Shown here: positions 37,419 through 46,673 of the stretch, piece after piece
Layout of the letters: every line of letters begins with the position of its first letter
Numbering within the stretch: the first letter of the stretch is position 1
Assembly (NCBI GenBank): GCA_000722615.1
Contig: JOKI01000031.1
Span: forward strand, 137 to 46,822
Direction: 5' to 3'
Origin: Pseudorhizobium pelagicum
Lineage (GTDB): Bacteria > Pseudomonadota > Alphaproteobacteria > Rhizobiales > Rhizobiaceae
Length of the DNA stretch: 46,686 bases
Program-made: the position numbers and the translations under genes
Notes under the pieces: generated by a model
Database searches by the model: none
Seen by the model: the letters and a program-made list of their open reading frames with translations, nothing else
Told to the model about the DNA's origin: nothing

Positions 37419-39590
37419 ATGGCTCGCATCACCAAGAACGGTCTCGCGATCGATGAGAAGCTGCATGATTTTCTCCTGCAGGAGGCGATCCCCGGCACGG
37501 GCGTCGACGCGGAGCGTTTCTTTTCGCAGTTTGCCCAGATCGTCCATGACCTGGCACCGAAGAACCGCACGCTGCTGGCCAAGCGCGACGAGATGCAGGA
37601 AAAGCTGGACGAATGGTATCGTCGCAATGGTGCTCCCGTGGACCTGGAGGTCTACGAAGCCTTTCTCCGCGACATCGGCTATCTCCTGCCGGAAGGACCT
37701 GACTTCAAGGTCTCGACGGACAACGTCGATCCCGAAATCGCCGAGATTGCCGGCCCGCAGCTCGTCGTGCCGGTGATGAACGCGCGCTACGCCCTGAATG
37801 CCGCCAATGCGCGCTGGGGCTCGCTCTACGATGCGCTCTACGGCACCGACGCCATTCCGGAGGAGGGTGGCGCCGAAAAGGGTGGATCCTATAACCCCGC
37901 CCGCGGGGCGAAGGTCATTGCCTGGGTGCGGGACTTCCTCGACCAGTCGGTGCCGCTGTCGGGCGCGAGCTGGAGCGACGTGACGTCCTTCGTCGTTGCT
38001 GCCGGCACCCTCACGGCAGCCGGTCCGGAAGGACGCACCGTCGAACTTGCCGATCCGGCACAGTTCATCGGGTACACGGGCGAGGCCGCGGCGCCGGAGA
38101 GCCTGCTTCTCGGGAAAAACAACCTGCATATCGAGGTGCGGATCGATCCGTCGACGCAGATCGGCAAGGACGACCCGGCGAAGATTTCCGACGTGCGGCT
38201 CGAATCGGCGATCACCACCATCATGGACTGCGAGGATTCCGTTGCCGCCGTCGATGCCGAGGACAAGGTGCTCGTCTATCGCAACTGGCTCGGCCTGATG
38301 AAGGGGGATCTTCAGGAAGAGGTGGCCAAGGGCGGCAGGAGCTTCATCCGCAAGCTGGAACCGGACATCGTCTTCACGACGCCGAAAGGCGCGAGCGGCA
38401 GCCTGAAGGGCCGCTCGCTGATGCTGGTGCGCAATGTCGGCCACCTGATGACCAATCCGGCCATCCTCGACCAGGAGGGTCGCGAGGTGCCGGAAGGCAT
38501 CATGGACGCCATGGTCACCGCTCTCCTTGCACTGCATGACATCGGGCCCGACGGGCGCCGCCAGAATTCCCGCACCGGCTCCATGTATGTGGTGAAGCCG
38601 AAGATGCACGGACCGGAGGAGGTCGCCTTCGCCTGCGAGATCTTTGCGCGGGTGGAAGAAGCGATCGGCATGCCCACCAACACCATCAAGATGGGGATCA
38701 TGGACGAGGAGCGCCGCACCACGGTCAACCTCAAGGAATGCATTCGCGCCGCGCGCGAGCGTGTGGTCTTCATCAACACCGGCTTCCTTGACCGCACCGG
38801 CGACGAGATCCACACGTCGATGGAAGCGGGCCCGATGATCCGCAAGGGCGACATGAAGCAGGCCGCCTGGATCTCCGCCTACGAGAACTGGAACGTCGAC
38901 ATCGGCCTCGAATGCGGGCTCGCGGGCCACGCGCAGATAGGCAAGGGCATGTGGGCGATGCCTGACCTGATGGCGGCCATGCTGGAGCAGAAGATCGCCC
39001 ACCCCAAGGCAGGCGCAAATACCGCCTGGGTCCCGTCGCCAACGGCGGCGACGCTGCATGCGACCCACTATCACAAGGTCAATGTCGCCGACGTCCAGGC
39101 CGGCCTGAAGACGAGGGGCCGCGCCAAGCTCTCCGACATTCTCTCCGTGCCGGTTGCATCAAGGCCGAATTGGACGCCCGAGGAGATCCAGCGGGAGCTC
39201 GACAACAATGCCCAGGGGATCCTCGGCTACGTGGTGCGCTGGATCGACCAGGGCGTCGGCTGCTCCAAGGTGCCCGACATCAACGACATCGGCCTGATGG
39301 AAGACCGCGCAACGCTTCGCATCTCGGCGCAGCACATGGCCAACTGGCTGCACCACAAGCTGATCAGCCAGGAGCAGGTCGTCGAGACGATGAAGCGCAT
39401 GGCGGCGGTCGTCGATGGCCAGAATGCCGGTGATCCGCTCTACCATCCGATGGCATCGGATTTCGACGGCTCAATCGCCTTCCAGGCCGCTCTCGACCTT
39501 GTGCTGAAGGGCAGGGAGCAGCCGAACGGCTACACCGAGCCGGTTCTCCACCGGCGGCGGCTGGAGCTCAAGGCGCAGCACGCACACTGA
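37419..39590 (+). CDS. glcB: Malate synthase G
   Basis: Malate synthase G condenses glyoxylate with acetyl-CoA to malate, the second step of the glyoxylate bypass and of glycolate use. The 723-residue product is the large G isoform, with [17 protein letters not shown] and [26 protein letters not shown] split across 90-150, [16 protein letters not shown] near 270, and the C-terminal catalytic Asp region. ATG 37419 has GAGGAGG at ideal spacing; an upstream in-frame ATG at 37401 lies on that ribosome site and is rejected. A strong bidirectional terminator follows. Confidence 0.96.
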   Translation: MARITKNGLAIDEKLHDFLLQEAIPGTGVDAERFFSQFAQIVHDLAPKNRTLLAKRDEMQEKLDEWYRRNGAPVDLEVYEAFLRDIGYLLPEGPDFKVSTDNVDPEIAEIAGPQLVVPVMNARYALNAANARWGSLYDALYGTDAIPEEGGAEKGGSYNPARGAKVIAWVRDFLDQSVPLSGASWSDVTSFVVAAGTLTAAGPEGRTVELADPAQFIGYTGEAAAPESLLLGKNNLHIEVRIDPSTQIGKDDPAKISDVRLESAITTIMDCEDSVAAVDAEDKVLVYRNWLGLMKGDLQEEVAKGGRSFIRKLEPDIVFTTPKGASGSLKGRSLMLVRNVGHLMTNPAILDQEGREVPEGIMDAMVTALLALHDIGPDGRRQNSRTGSMYVVKPKMHGPEEVAFACEIFARVEEAIGMPTNTIKMGIMDEERRTTVNLKECIRAARERVVFINTGFLDRTGDEIHTSMEAGPMIRKGDMKQAAWISAYENWNVDIGLECGLAGHAQIGKGMWAMPDLMAAMLEQKIAHPKAGANTAWVPSPTAATLHATHYHKVNVADVQAGLKTRGRAKLSDILSVPVASRPNWTPEEIQRELDNNAQGILGYVVRWIDQGVGCSKVPDINDIGLMEDRATLRISAQHMANWLHHKLISQEQVVETMKRMAAVVDGQNAGDPLYHPMASDFDGSIAFQAALDLVLKGREQPNGYTEPVLHRRRLELKAQHAH

Positions 39591-39595
39591 ACGAC

Positions 39596-39624
39596 AAAGG
39601 CCGCCGGGGTGACCGGCGGCCTTT
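39596..39624. terminator. Bidirectional terminator between glcB and the L,D-transpeptidase gene
   Basis: A perfect 12-base-pair stem, AAAGGCCGCCGG with CCGGCGGCCTTT and a GGTGA loop, lies 5 bases after glcB and 25 bases beyond the convergent ldt stop. The A/T ends give U-tails in both directions. Confidence 0.9.
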
Positions 39625-39649
39625 ACGTTAGGTTCGCGAAGAGATCCGC

Positions 39650-40312
39650 TTATTGGATGACGACGACCTTGGTGTTGCGGCCCGGGCGGACGCGATTGTA
39701 GAGGTCGATGACGTCCTGGTTGATCAGCCGGATGCAGCCCGAAGAGGCTGCGGTGCCGATCGACGCCCATTCCGGCGTGCCATGCAGGCGGAACAGCGTG
39801 TCCTGGCCCTTCTCGTTGAAGAGATACATGGCGCGCGCACCAAGGGGGTTGCTGAGGCCCGGCCCCATTCCGTCCTCGACATAGCGTGCCACGTCCGGCT
39901 TGCGCTCCGCCATTTCCTTCGGCGGGTGCCAGGTCGGCCAGGCCTGTTTCCAGGCGACATAGGCCTCTCCCGACCAGGAGAAGCCCTGCTTGCCGACGCC
40001 GATCCCGTAGCGGACCGCCTTGCCGTTCGGCAGCACGTAGTAGAGGAAGCGTTCGCGGGTGTTGACGACGATCGTGCCCGGTTTCTCCTGCGTCGGATAG
40101 TCGACGATCTGGCGGTGGAACTTCTTGTCCACGCGGGTGATCGGAATGGCAGGCAATGCATAGCCGGCATCGGTGACGGAGCCGTAGGAATCGGTGAAGA
40201 TCCGGGTGGTTTCGATGCGGGCGACTTCGGGGGATTCGGACGTGGTGGAGCATCCGGCCAGGGCAGCAGTTGCCAGGAGGCCGAAGGCGATCATGCTTGT
40301 GCGGATGCGCAT
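39650..40312 (-). CDS. L,D-transpeptidase (YkuD family) lipoprotein
   Basis: L,D-transpeptidases make 3-3 peptidoglycan cross-links or attach proteins to the wall. The 220-residue product has a lipoprotein signal with lipobox LAGC (Cys21), then a YkuD domain (about 80-220) with IVVNTRERFLYYV and the catalytic signature starting at His177 and ending SSGCIRL with nucleophile Cys193. It would sit at the periplasmic face of the membrane, or be sorted to the outer membrane. It is divergent from mmcB and convergent with glcB. Rhizobia have many paralogues, so no specific name is justified. Confidence 0.92.
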   Translation of the reverse strand: MRIRTSMIAFGLLATAALAGCSTTSESPEVARIETTRIFTDSYGSVTDAGYALPAIPITRVDKKFHRQIVDYPTQEKPGTIVVNTRERFLYYVLPNGKAVRYGIGVGKQGFSWSGEAYVAWKQAWPTWHPPKEMAERKPDVARYVEDGMGPGLSNPLGARAMYLFNEKGQDTLFRLHGTPEWASIGTAASSGCIRLINQDVIDLYNRVRPGRNTKVVVIQ

Positions 40313-40491
40313 GGAGATCTCATGAAAAGGGAAAAAGCGACGCAGGCGGGATGAGCGCCTTTAAGAGCGCGTTATTTTCGAATAAAACGGGCTTGGCAAG
40401 TCGCTGTGCCCCGACCGGGCGTCGCGCCCGCACGATTGGACGCGGATCTGCCTTTTTTGCAACATCGAACACGGGATCGGCACCCGACCTC

Positions 40492-40980
40492 ATGACACGT
40501 GTCAGCATCGCCAACAGCAATCCGCTCATCGATGGTCGCCAGTCGGCCCGCGCCATGATGGTGCGCCGCGGCCTGCAGATCCTGCTGACCGACATGCGCC
40601 ATGCGACGCTGCCGGAACTCGCGCTCGCCAACGGCCGCCGCGCCGACCTCGTCACGGTATCGGAGAAGGGGGAGATCTGGATCATCGAGATCAAGACCTC
40701 GATCGAGGACTTCCGGGTCGACCGCAAGTGGCCGGATTACCGGGCCTATTGCGACCGTCTGTTCTTTGCCACCCACAAGGACGTCCCGCTGGAGATTTTC
40801 CCGGAGGACTGCGGCCTGTTGCTCTCGGATGGCTACGGCGCACACCTCATGCGCAATGCGCCGGAACACCGGCTGCCGCCGGCGACCCGCAAGGCGGTCA
40901 TGCTCAATTTCGCCAGGGCGTCCGCGCATCGCCTGACCATGGCCGAATGGGCCACCGGCAGGACCTTCGACGAGATGTGA
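40492..40980 (+). CDS. mmcB: MmcB-family DNA repair protein
   Basis: The 162-residue product matches MmcB, an alphaproteobacterial protein with a PD-(D/E)XK-like nuclease fold linked to mitomycin C resistance in Caulobacter. Visible features are ELALANGRRADLVTV, then GEIWIIEIKTSIEDFRVDRKW, which fits the D...ExK nuclease core, and YCDRLFFAT. ATG 40492 gives the usual length; the frame is open upstream across the intergenic region to 40270 but would overlap the ldt promoter and gene. No GTTC-N7-GTTC LexA box is visible between 40313 and 40491. Its stop lies one base from the convergent actR stop. Confidence 0.85.
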   Translation: MTRVSIANSNPLIDGRQSARAMMVRRGLQILLTDMRHATLPELALANGRRADLVTVSEKGEIWIIEIKTSIEDFRVDRKWPDYRAYCDRLFFATHKDVPLEIFPEDCGLLLSDGYGAHLMRNAPEHRLPPATRKAVMLNFARASAHRLTMAEWATGRTFDEM

Positions 40981-40981
40981 T

Positions 40982-41557
40982 CTATTTCGGCGCCCGCTTG
41001 GCGAGGATCCGCTGCAGCGTCCGCCGATGCATGTTGAGGCGGCGCGCCGTCTCCGACACATTGCGCTCGCACATCTCGTAGACCCGCTGGATATGCTCCC
41101 AGCGCACCCGATCGGCCGACATCGGGTTTTCCGGCACGTCAGCCTTCTCCCCGGGGCGCTGCGTCAGGGCATGAAAGACATCATCCGCATCGGCGGGCTT
41201 GGCCAGATAGTCGAGGGCGCCGAGCTTCACGGCCGTGACGGCCGTGGCGATATTGCCATAGCCGGTCAGCACGATGGTCTTCGTATCCTGCCGCAGCTGG
41301 CGGATCGCCTCGATCACGTCGAGCCCGTTGCCGTCTCCCAGGCGAAGGTCGACGACGGCATATTTCGGCGGATTGGCCTTCGATTTGGCAATGCCCTCGG
41401 CAACCGATTCGGCCACGTCGACGGTAAAGCCGCGGCTTTCCATGGCGCGCGCCAGCCGTCGCAGGAAGGGGCCGTCATCGTCAACGATGAGCAGGGACCG
41501 ATCCGGTCCGAGCAGATGTTCCGCAGCAGCGTCTGCGGCTCGCATTGGTGTATCCAT
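40982..41557 (-). CDS. actR: Redox response regulator ActR (RegA/PrrA family)
   Basis: ActR is the DNA-binding partner of ActS. The 191-residue product has receiver acidic residues in LLIVDDDGPF, phospho-acceptor Asp70 in AVVDLRLGDGNG, the conserved Lys in YLAKPADADD, and a Fis-type helix-turn-helix at the C-terminus (NVSETARRLNMHRRTLQRI). In rhizobia it is tied to acid tolerance, microaerobic respiration and nitrogen metabolism. It is 73 bases downstream of actS and ends one base from convergent mmcB. Confidence 0.95.
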   Translation of the reverse strand: MDTPMRAADAAAEHLLGPDRSLLIVDDDGPFLRRLARAMESRGFTVDVAESVAEGIAKSKANPPKYAVVDLRLGDGNGLDVIEAIRQLRQDTKTIVLTGYGNIATAVTAVKLGALDYLAKPADADDVFHALTQRPGEKADVPENPMSADRVRWEHIQRVYEMCERNVSETARRLNMHRRTLQRILAKRAPK

Positions 41558-41630
41558 GTCTCTTCTCCAGAAGCGTCACGGGCTCGAAAGCATCTACGTT
41601 CGGCAGACCCTCTCGGACCACATGCGCCAG

Positions 41631-42977
41631 CTAACCATCCTCGAGCATCGCCCGGGGCCATTCGATGCGAATACGGGCACCCGCTTCGTCGCCATCCCGA
41701 TTCTCGAACCGCAATCGTGCGCCGGAGCGTTCCAGCAGCGTCTTGGCGATGAACAGGCCGAGCCCGAGCCCGCCGGCTCTTTCGACTTCCTTGGCCCTCT
41801 TTGTCATATAGGGTTCGCCGATGCGGGAAAGAATATCTGCCGAGTAGCCGGCGCCATCGTCCTCAATGACGACGACGACCCGCTCGGCATTGTGCTCGAC
41901 GGTCACCGTCACCTGGCTTGCCGCGTAGTCCACCGCATTCTCCACGAGGTTGCCGAGACCGTAGAGAATGCCGGCATTGCGGGTGCAGACCGGTTCGCTG
42001 CCGCGATCGCCCCTCTCGACGAGCCCGATGGCAATACCGAACTGGCGGTGCGGCGCGATCACATCCTCGATCATCGAGGACAGCGGCAGGCGACGCATGT
42101 GCTCCTCGCTCGCCGCCGACAGCGAGGTCAGGCGCTTCAGGATATCGCGGCAGCGTTCGCTCTGGCTGCGCAGCAGCTGGACGTCCTCCCGCAGCAGTTC
42201 GTTGTCGCCGAAGTCGCGCTCCATCTCCTTGGCCACGACGCTGATCGTTGCCAGCGGCGTTCCGAGTTCGTGCGCCGCCGCCGCAGCCAGGCCATCGAGC
42301 TGCGACAGGTGCTTTTCCCGCTCGAGCACGAGTTCGGTCGCCGCCAGCGCATCCGCCAGCAGCGTCGCCTCGTTGGACACCTGATAGGCATAGAAGGCGG
42401 CAAAGCTCATCATCGAGGCGATCGAGAACCAGATGCCGAGCTGCATGACCGGCTGGACCCGCCAGATCTCTTCCGGATACCAGGGCAGCGGATAGGGCGA
42501 GAAGGCGAGCGCCGTGGTGCAGGCGAGCGCCAGCAGGAGGAGTGCAATCGAATGCCGCAGCGGCTGCGAGGCAAACGAGATGATCACCGGCACGCAGAGG
42601 AGGGGGGCGAAGGGATTGGCAAGCCCGCCGGTGATGAACAGCAGGCAGGCCATCTGCAGGAGATCGAAGCTGAGGAGCGCCAGCGCTGCCTTCGGCCCCA
42701 GCCGCTGCGTCGGCGGAAACCAGAGCGACAGCATCACATTGGCGAGCGCCAGGGCGCCGATCAGGAAGCCGGCCGGCAGCAGCGGCAGCGGAAAGGAGAG
42801 CGCCAGCGCCACGATCAGCACCGTCAGCGTCTGGCCCGCGACCGCCAGCCAGCGCAGCCGGACCAGCGTCTGGAGCCGGAACCGCCGGCTGGAGGAACCG
42901 AACTGCGCCTCACGCACCGACGAGAGGCCGAGGGTTTCCGTCTGGCGGCCAGCGCCCATCGTGTCTGCCTTGTTCAT
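41631..42977 (-). CDS. actS: Redox sensor histidine kinase ActS (RegB/PrrB family)
   Basis: ActS is a membrane kinase that reads the redox state of the quinone pool and phosphorylates ActR. The 448-residue product has about six membrane helices in its first half, the ubiquinone-binding signature GGLANPF, the H-box AAAHELGTPLATI, the redox-active cysteine region SERCRDILKRL, and ATPase motifs ENAVDYA, DDGAGYS and AGGLGLGLFI. The start is uncertain: ATG 42977 is used here, but TTG 42989 has AAGGAG at five-base spacing and may be the true start. hrpB is just upstream. Confidence 0.93.
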   Translation of the reverse strand: MNKADTMGAGRQTETLGLSSVREAQFGSSSRRFRLQTLVRLRWLAVAGQTLTVLIVALALSFPLPLLPAGFLIGALALANVMLSLWFPPTQRLGPKAALALLSFDLLQMACLLFITGGLANPFAPLLCVPVIISFASQPLRHSIALLLLALACTTALAFSPYPLPWYPEEIWRVQPVMQLGIWFSIASMMSFAAFYAYQVSNEATLLADALAATELVLEREKHLSQLDGLAAAAAHELGTPLATISVVAKEMERDFGDNELLREDVQLLRSQSERCRDILKRLTSLSAASEEHMRRLPLSSMIEDVIAPHRQFGIAIGLVERGDRGSEPVCTRNAGILYGLGNLVENAVDYAASQVTVTVEHNAERVVVVIEDDGAGYSADILSRIGEPYMTKRAKEVERAGGLGLGLFIAKTLLERSGARLRFENRDGDEAGARIRIEWPRAMLEDG

Positions 42978-43026
42978 GGACCGGTCCAATACAGCTCCTT
43001 GCCCCATCTCCCGAGGCGGCATTCTG

Positions 43027-45513
43027 TCACGTCCCGCGCGGCTTGGCACGTGTGGTGGGCAGCGCCTCGTCGGGCCGGTCCGGCCAGGGGTGCCTGGGGT
43101 AGCGTCCGCGCATCTCGGCGCGCACGTCCTTCCAGGATCCTGCCCAGAAGCCCGGCAGGTCGCGGGTCGTCTGGATCGGCCGGTGCGCCGGCGAGGTGAG
43201 CTCCAGCAGAAGCGGCAACCGTCCGCCGGCAACCGCGGGATGCGTCTTCAATCCGTAGAGTTCCTGCACCCGGATCGCCAGCACCGGCTCCTCCCCGTCG
43301 TAGCGGATCGGGTGGCGCTGGCCGGTCGGCGCCTCGAAATGGGTCGGCGCCAGCCGATCCAGGTCGCGGCGCAGGTCGTGCGGCACGAGCGAACGCAGCC
43401 CCTCGGTGAGGCTGCCGGCATCGACGGCATCGAGGCTCGTGCTGGCGCCCTGGAACGGCACGAACCAGTCCTCCAGCCGGTCGAGCAATGCGTCCTCGCT
43501 CATGTCGGGCCAGGGATCGCCGATGCTCCGGTGCAGGAAGCCGACCCGCTGTCGCAGATGCTGGGCGTCGCGCGAAAAGGGCAAAGCCGCCAGCCCAAGC
43601 TCCCGCACGCCCTCCGCCAGTGCCCGGGCGGCCGCTTCGCCGCGCGGCTTCGGCAGCGGTGTTTCCTCGAAGACGATCGCCCCGAGCCGCGTCACCCGGC
43701 GGGCGCGCACCTGGCGGCTCGCCCGGTCGAAGAAACACTCCTCTCCTTCGACGATCAGCGCGCGCAGCTGCTCCTGCACGTCGGCGCGAGAGACCTCCGC
43801 CGCGGCAAGGACCCGGCCCTGCGCGGCGCGGCCGGTGAGGTCCGCGATCACCAGCATGCGGCTGGCGGCCAGCCGCTCCGTCTCCGGCAGCTCGGCGCCG
43901 CGCCCGTTGGCCATGACGAACCGGCCACGCCCGCCGCGCTGCAGGGCCACCCGGTCGGGATAGGCGTGCAGCAGCAGCGGCCCCGCACTGGAGGTCGCAC
44001 CGGCATCATCTCCCCTGGGCAGGCTCCGCGAAAGTCGGGCGGCAAGCGCCCGCGCGGCGTCCGCACGGGACCCGCGTTCGGTTCGAAACCGCCGCAGCCG
44101 CTCGTCGAGATCGAGATCCTTGCCGCCGAGGCCCTGTTCGGTCAGGAGCACCGCAAGCTGGCAGGCGAGCAGGCCAAGGCCCTCGGTGGCGGCCGATATG
44201 GCCATGGCGGAAAGCCGCGGCGGCAGGGCGAGGCGCCGCATCAGGTGGCCCTTCTGCGTCAACCCGAAACGCGCATCGAGCGCACCGAGCTGGACGAGCA
44301 GGGCGCGGGCCTCCGACAGCGCCGGCGCCGGCGGCTGATCGAGAAAACGCAGCGTCGCCGGATCCTTCACGCCCCAGTGCGCCAGATCGAGCGCCAGCTG
44401 GGACAGATCGGAGGAGAGGATCTGCGGCGGCGTGAAGGCCGGCAGCGCCGCCGTCTGTCCGGCATGCCAGAGGCGGATGGCGGTTCCCGGTTCCGTACGC
44501 CCGGCGCGCCCGGCACGTTGATCGGCGGAGGCCCGCGACACCCGGACCGTCTCCAGCCGGGTGATGGCGGTGGCGGGCTCGAACACCGGCAGCCGCTGCA
44601 ACCCGCTGTCGATGACGACGCGCACGCCGTCGATGGTGATCGAGGTTTCCGCGATAGAGGTCGCGAGCACGATCTTGCGCATGCCCGCTGGTGCCGGCCG
44701 GATGGCGAGATCCTGGTCCGCCTGGCTGAGGTTGCCATAGAGCGGCGCAATCAGGGTCTGCGGTCCGAAGCGCCCCTCCAGGCGTTCGGCAGTGCGCAGG
44801 ATTTCGCCCTGTCCGGGCAGGAAGGCAAGGATCGATCCCTCTTCGCCGCCATGTGCGGCTAGGATGGCGCTCGTCACGCTGTCTTCGATCCGCTCTCCCG
44901 CCGGCCGGTCGCGATGGCGGATCTCGACGGGAAAGCTGCGCCCCTCGCTGACGATCACCGGCGGATGGTCGAGGAGTGCTGCCACCCGCTCGACGTCAAG
45001 CGTTGCCGACATCACCAGCACCCGCAGGTCTTCCCGCAACGCCGACTGCACGTCGAGCGCCAGCGCCAGTCCGAAGTCCGCGTCGAGCGAGCGCTCGTGG
45101 AATTCGTCGAAGATCACCGCCGAGATGCCGGCAAGCTCAGGTTCCTCCAGCACCATGCGCGCGAAGACACCCTCGGTTACCACCTCGATCCGGGTGCGGC
45201 CGGAAATGCGGTTGTCGAGCCGCATCCGGTAGCCGACCGTCTCGCCGACCTGTTCGCCCAGAAGCGCCGCCATTCGGCCCGCCGCCGCGCGGGCCGCCAG
45301 CCGCCGTGGCTCCAGAAGGATGATCTTGCCGCTGCACCAGGGCTGGTCGAGCAGCACCAGCGGCACGATCGTCGTCTTGCCCGCGCCCGGCGGCGCCGAG
45401 AGAACCGCCCGGTTGCCGTCCGAAAGGGCCGCCATGATCTCCGGCAGCACGTCATGGACAGGAAGAACCGGGACCGGAAGAACGGGAAGGCCGCGTTCAC
45501 CACCGCTTGCCAT
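43027..45513 (-). CDS. hrpB: ATP-dependent RNA helicase HrpB
   Basis: HrpB is a DEAH-family helicase whose cellular role is not well settled. The 828-residue product has Walker A APPGAGKTTIV (40-50), the DEFH box in VIFDEFHERSLDAD, SATLD, the motif VI-like ASADQRAGRAGR, and the HrpB C-terminal domain with HPAVAGGRLPLLLELTSPAHRP. ATG 45513 shares one base with the stop of the upstream cyclodeaminase-like gene (TGATG). The frame stays open far upstream to 46380, but that is a shadow of the neighbouring gene. actS follows after about 40-50 bases. Confidence 0.93.
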   Translation of the reverse strand: MASGGERGLPVLPVPVLPVHDVLPEIMAALSDGNRAVLSAPPGAGKTTIVPLVLLDQPWCSGKIILLEPRRLAARAAAGRMAALLGEQVGETVGYRMRLDNRISGRTRIEVVTEGVFARMVLEEPELAGISAVIFDEFHERSLDADFGLALALDVQSALREDLRVLVMSATLDVERVAALLDHPPVIVSEGRSFPVEIRHRDRPAGERIEDSVTSAILAAHGGEEGSILAFLPGQGEILRTAERLEGRFGPQTLIAPLYGNLSQADQDLAIRPAPAGMRKIVLATSIAETSITIDGVRVVIDSGLQRLPVFEPATAITRLETVRVSRASADQRAGRAGRTEPGTAIRLWHAGQTAALPAFTPPQILSSDLSQLALDLAHWGVKDPATLRFLDQPPAPALSEARALLVQLGALDARFGLTQKGHLMRRLALPPRLSAMAISAATEGLGLLACQLAVLLTEQGLGGKDLDLDERLRRFRTERGSRADAARALAARLSRSLPRGDDAGATSSAGPLLLHAYPDRVALQRGGRGRFVMANGRGAELPETERLAASRMLVIADLTGRAAQGRVLAAAEVSRADVQEQLRALIVEGEECFFDRASRQVRARRVTRLGAIVFEETPLPKPRGEAAARALAEGVRELGLAALPFSRDAQHLRQRVGFLHRSIGDPWPDMSEDALLDRLEDWFVPFQGASTSLDAVDAGSLTEGLRSLVPHDLRRDLDRLAPTHFEAPTGQRHPIRYDGEEPVLAIRVQELYGLKTHPAVAGGRLPLLLELTSPAHRPIQTTRDLPGFWAGSWKDVRAEMRGRYPRHPWPDRPDEALPTTRAKPRGT

Positions 45514-46466
45514 CAGGCGACGGTCTCTCGGCTGGTCTGCTCGTAGGCGAGAATGGCCCCGGCCAGATCCTCCAGCGCCGCCCCTACCGATTTGAACAGC
45601 GTGATCTCGTCCGGCCGGCTGCGCCCCCCGTGGTGACCGCCGACGAGATCCGCTAGCTCCGCTAGGATACGGTCCTCGTCGAGGACGCCGCTGCGCAGCG
45701 GCTGGACGATGTCGCCGCCCTCCTTGAGAGCGCCGGCGCGGGTGTCGACGAAGACGGACGCGCGGCGGATGCAGGCGTCGTCGCTTTCGCGCATGTCCGG
45801 CTTGAAAGCGCCGACGAGATCCAGATGCGTGCCCGGCCGAAGCCATTCGCCCTGGATCAAGGCCGTATTTGAAAGCGTGGCGCAGGAAATGATGTCGGCG
45901 TCCCCGGCAGCCGCAGCGAGGTCGGCGGTCGCAGTCGCGTCGAGGCCAAGCGCCCGCGCCGCGGCGGCGCAGGCTTCGGCCTTGTCCGGGTCGCGGGCCC
46001 AGACGGCAAAGCGCTCGAGCGGCCGCACCGTCGCATGCGCCTGCATCAGGTTGAGCGCCAGCCGCCCGGCGCCTACCATCAGCATAGACTGCGCGTCCTC
46101 GTGGGCGAGGTAACGGGCTGCAAGCGCTGACGTCGCCGCCGTGCGTCGCGCCGTCAGCTCGCCGCCGTCGACCATGGCCAGCATCTCGCCCGTCGTGCCC
46201 GACGACAGGAGATAGGTGCCGATGATCGTCGGCAGGGCCCGGCGCTGGTTGTCGGGAAAGAGGTTGAGGATCTTGACGCCCATGTACGCGCCGGGCACCC
46301 AGGCTGGCATCAGCAACATCGTCGCGGCCGCTTCGCCGGGCACCTCCACCGTATGGTGGTGACGCACGGGCGTGACGCAATCTGCGGCAAACATCGTGTC
46401 TATGGCAGCAATCAGCGGCGCCCAGGAAAGGGCTGCCCGCGTGTCCGCCTCGTTCAGTACCAGCAT
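45513..46466 (-). CDS. Ornithine cyclodeaminase/mu-crystallin family protein
   Basis: This is a 317-residue NAD(P)-dependent enzyme of the ornithine cyclodeaminase/alanine dehydrogenase/ketimine reductase group. It has the N-terminal substrate region with MLLMPAW and MGVKILNLFPDN, DGGELTARRTAATSALAARYL with conserved Arg, the Rossmann loop VGAGRLALNL (near 131), and C-terminal HLDLVGAFKPDMRE. ATG 46466 (MLVLNEADTR) has GGAG seven bases upstream. The exact substrate (ornithine, alanine, pipecolate-type ketimine) cannot be read from sequence. It starts the group leading to hrpB-actS-actR. Confidence 0.88.
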   Translation of the reverse strand: MLVLNEADTRAALSWAPLIAAIDTMFAADCVTPVRHHHTVEVPGEAAATMLLMPAWVPGAYMGVKILNLFPDNQRRALPTIIGTYLLSSGTTGEMLAMVDGGELTARRTAATSALAARYLAHEDAQSMLMVGAGRLALNLMQAHATVRPLERFAVWARDPDKAEACAAAARALGLDATATADLAAAAGDADIISCATLSNTALIQGEWLRPGTHLDLVGAFKPDMRESDDACIRRASVFVDTRAGALKEGGDIVQPLRSGVLDEDRILAELADLVGGHHGGRSRPDEITLFKSVGAALEDLAGAILAYEQTSRETVA

Positions 46467-46643
46467 TCTGTCACTCCAGCTTCGATCCCCGCAGACTAGC
46501 AATCCCGCCATGCCGCAGGAAGAGCCTTCTCCAATTGGGCCGGATCGCCTGCGGACACGGGGTTTCGCCCACGGGAAGAGCAGGGCCCATGACGCATGAA
46601 AAGGTGCGGAGGGAGAAAAATGACAGTTTCTTGAAAATCCCCG

Positions 46644-46673
46644 TTGACTTGTTTTGTTGGTTGGGACTATAAA
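46644..46673 (+). promoter_or_regulatory. Strong promoter reading out of the window, probably of an rRNA operon
   Basis: TTGACT at 46644-46649 and TATAAA at 46668-46673 (or CTATAA one base earlier with 17-base spacing) form a near-consensus sigma-70 promoter. No gene starts in the remaining 13 bases. The pattern TTGACT-N17-CTATAA followed by ACCGCTCACC is of the kind found before rhizobial rRNA operons, and from memory an rrn operon follows a cyclodeaminase-like gene in Agrobacterium. The 130 bases upstream (46512-46643) show no gene. Confidence 0.65.

Noticed and set aside
40313..40491. LexA (SOS) box before mmcB
   Set aside because: No GTTC-N7-GTTC or its complement is present in this gap.
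42514..44862. 782-codon open frame antisense to actS and hrpB
   Set aside because: Shadow of two well-supported genes; it crosses their junction and has no recognisable motif or ribosome site.
45514..46380. Extension of the hrpB frame 289 codons upstream
   Set aside because: The stretch is fully explained by the cyclodeaminase-like gene in another frame of the same strand; HrpB has its normal length from ATG 45513.
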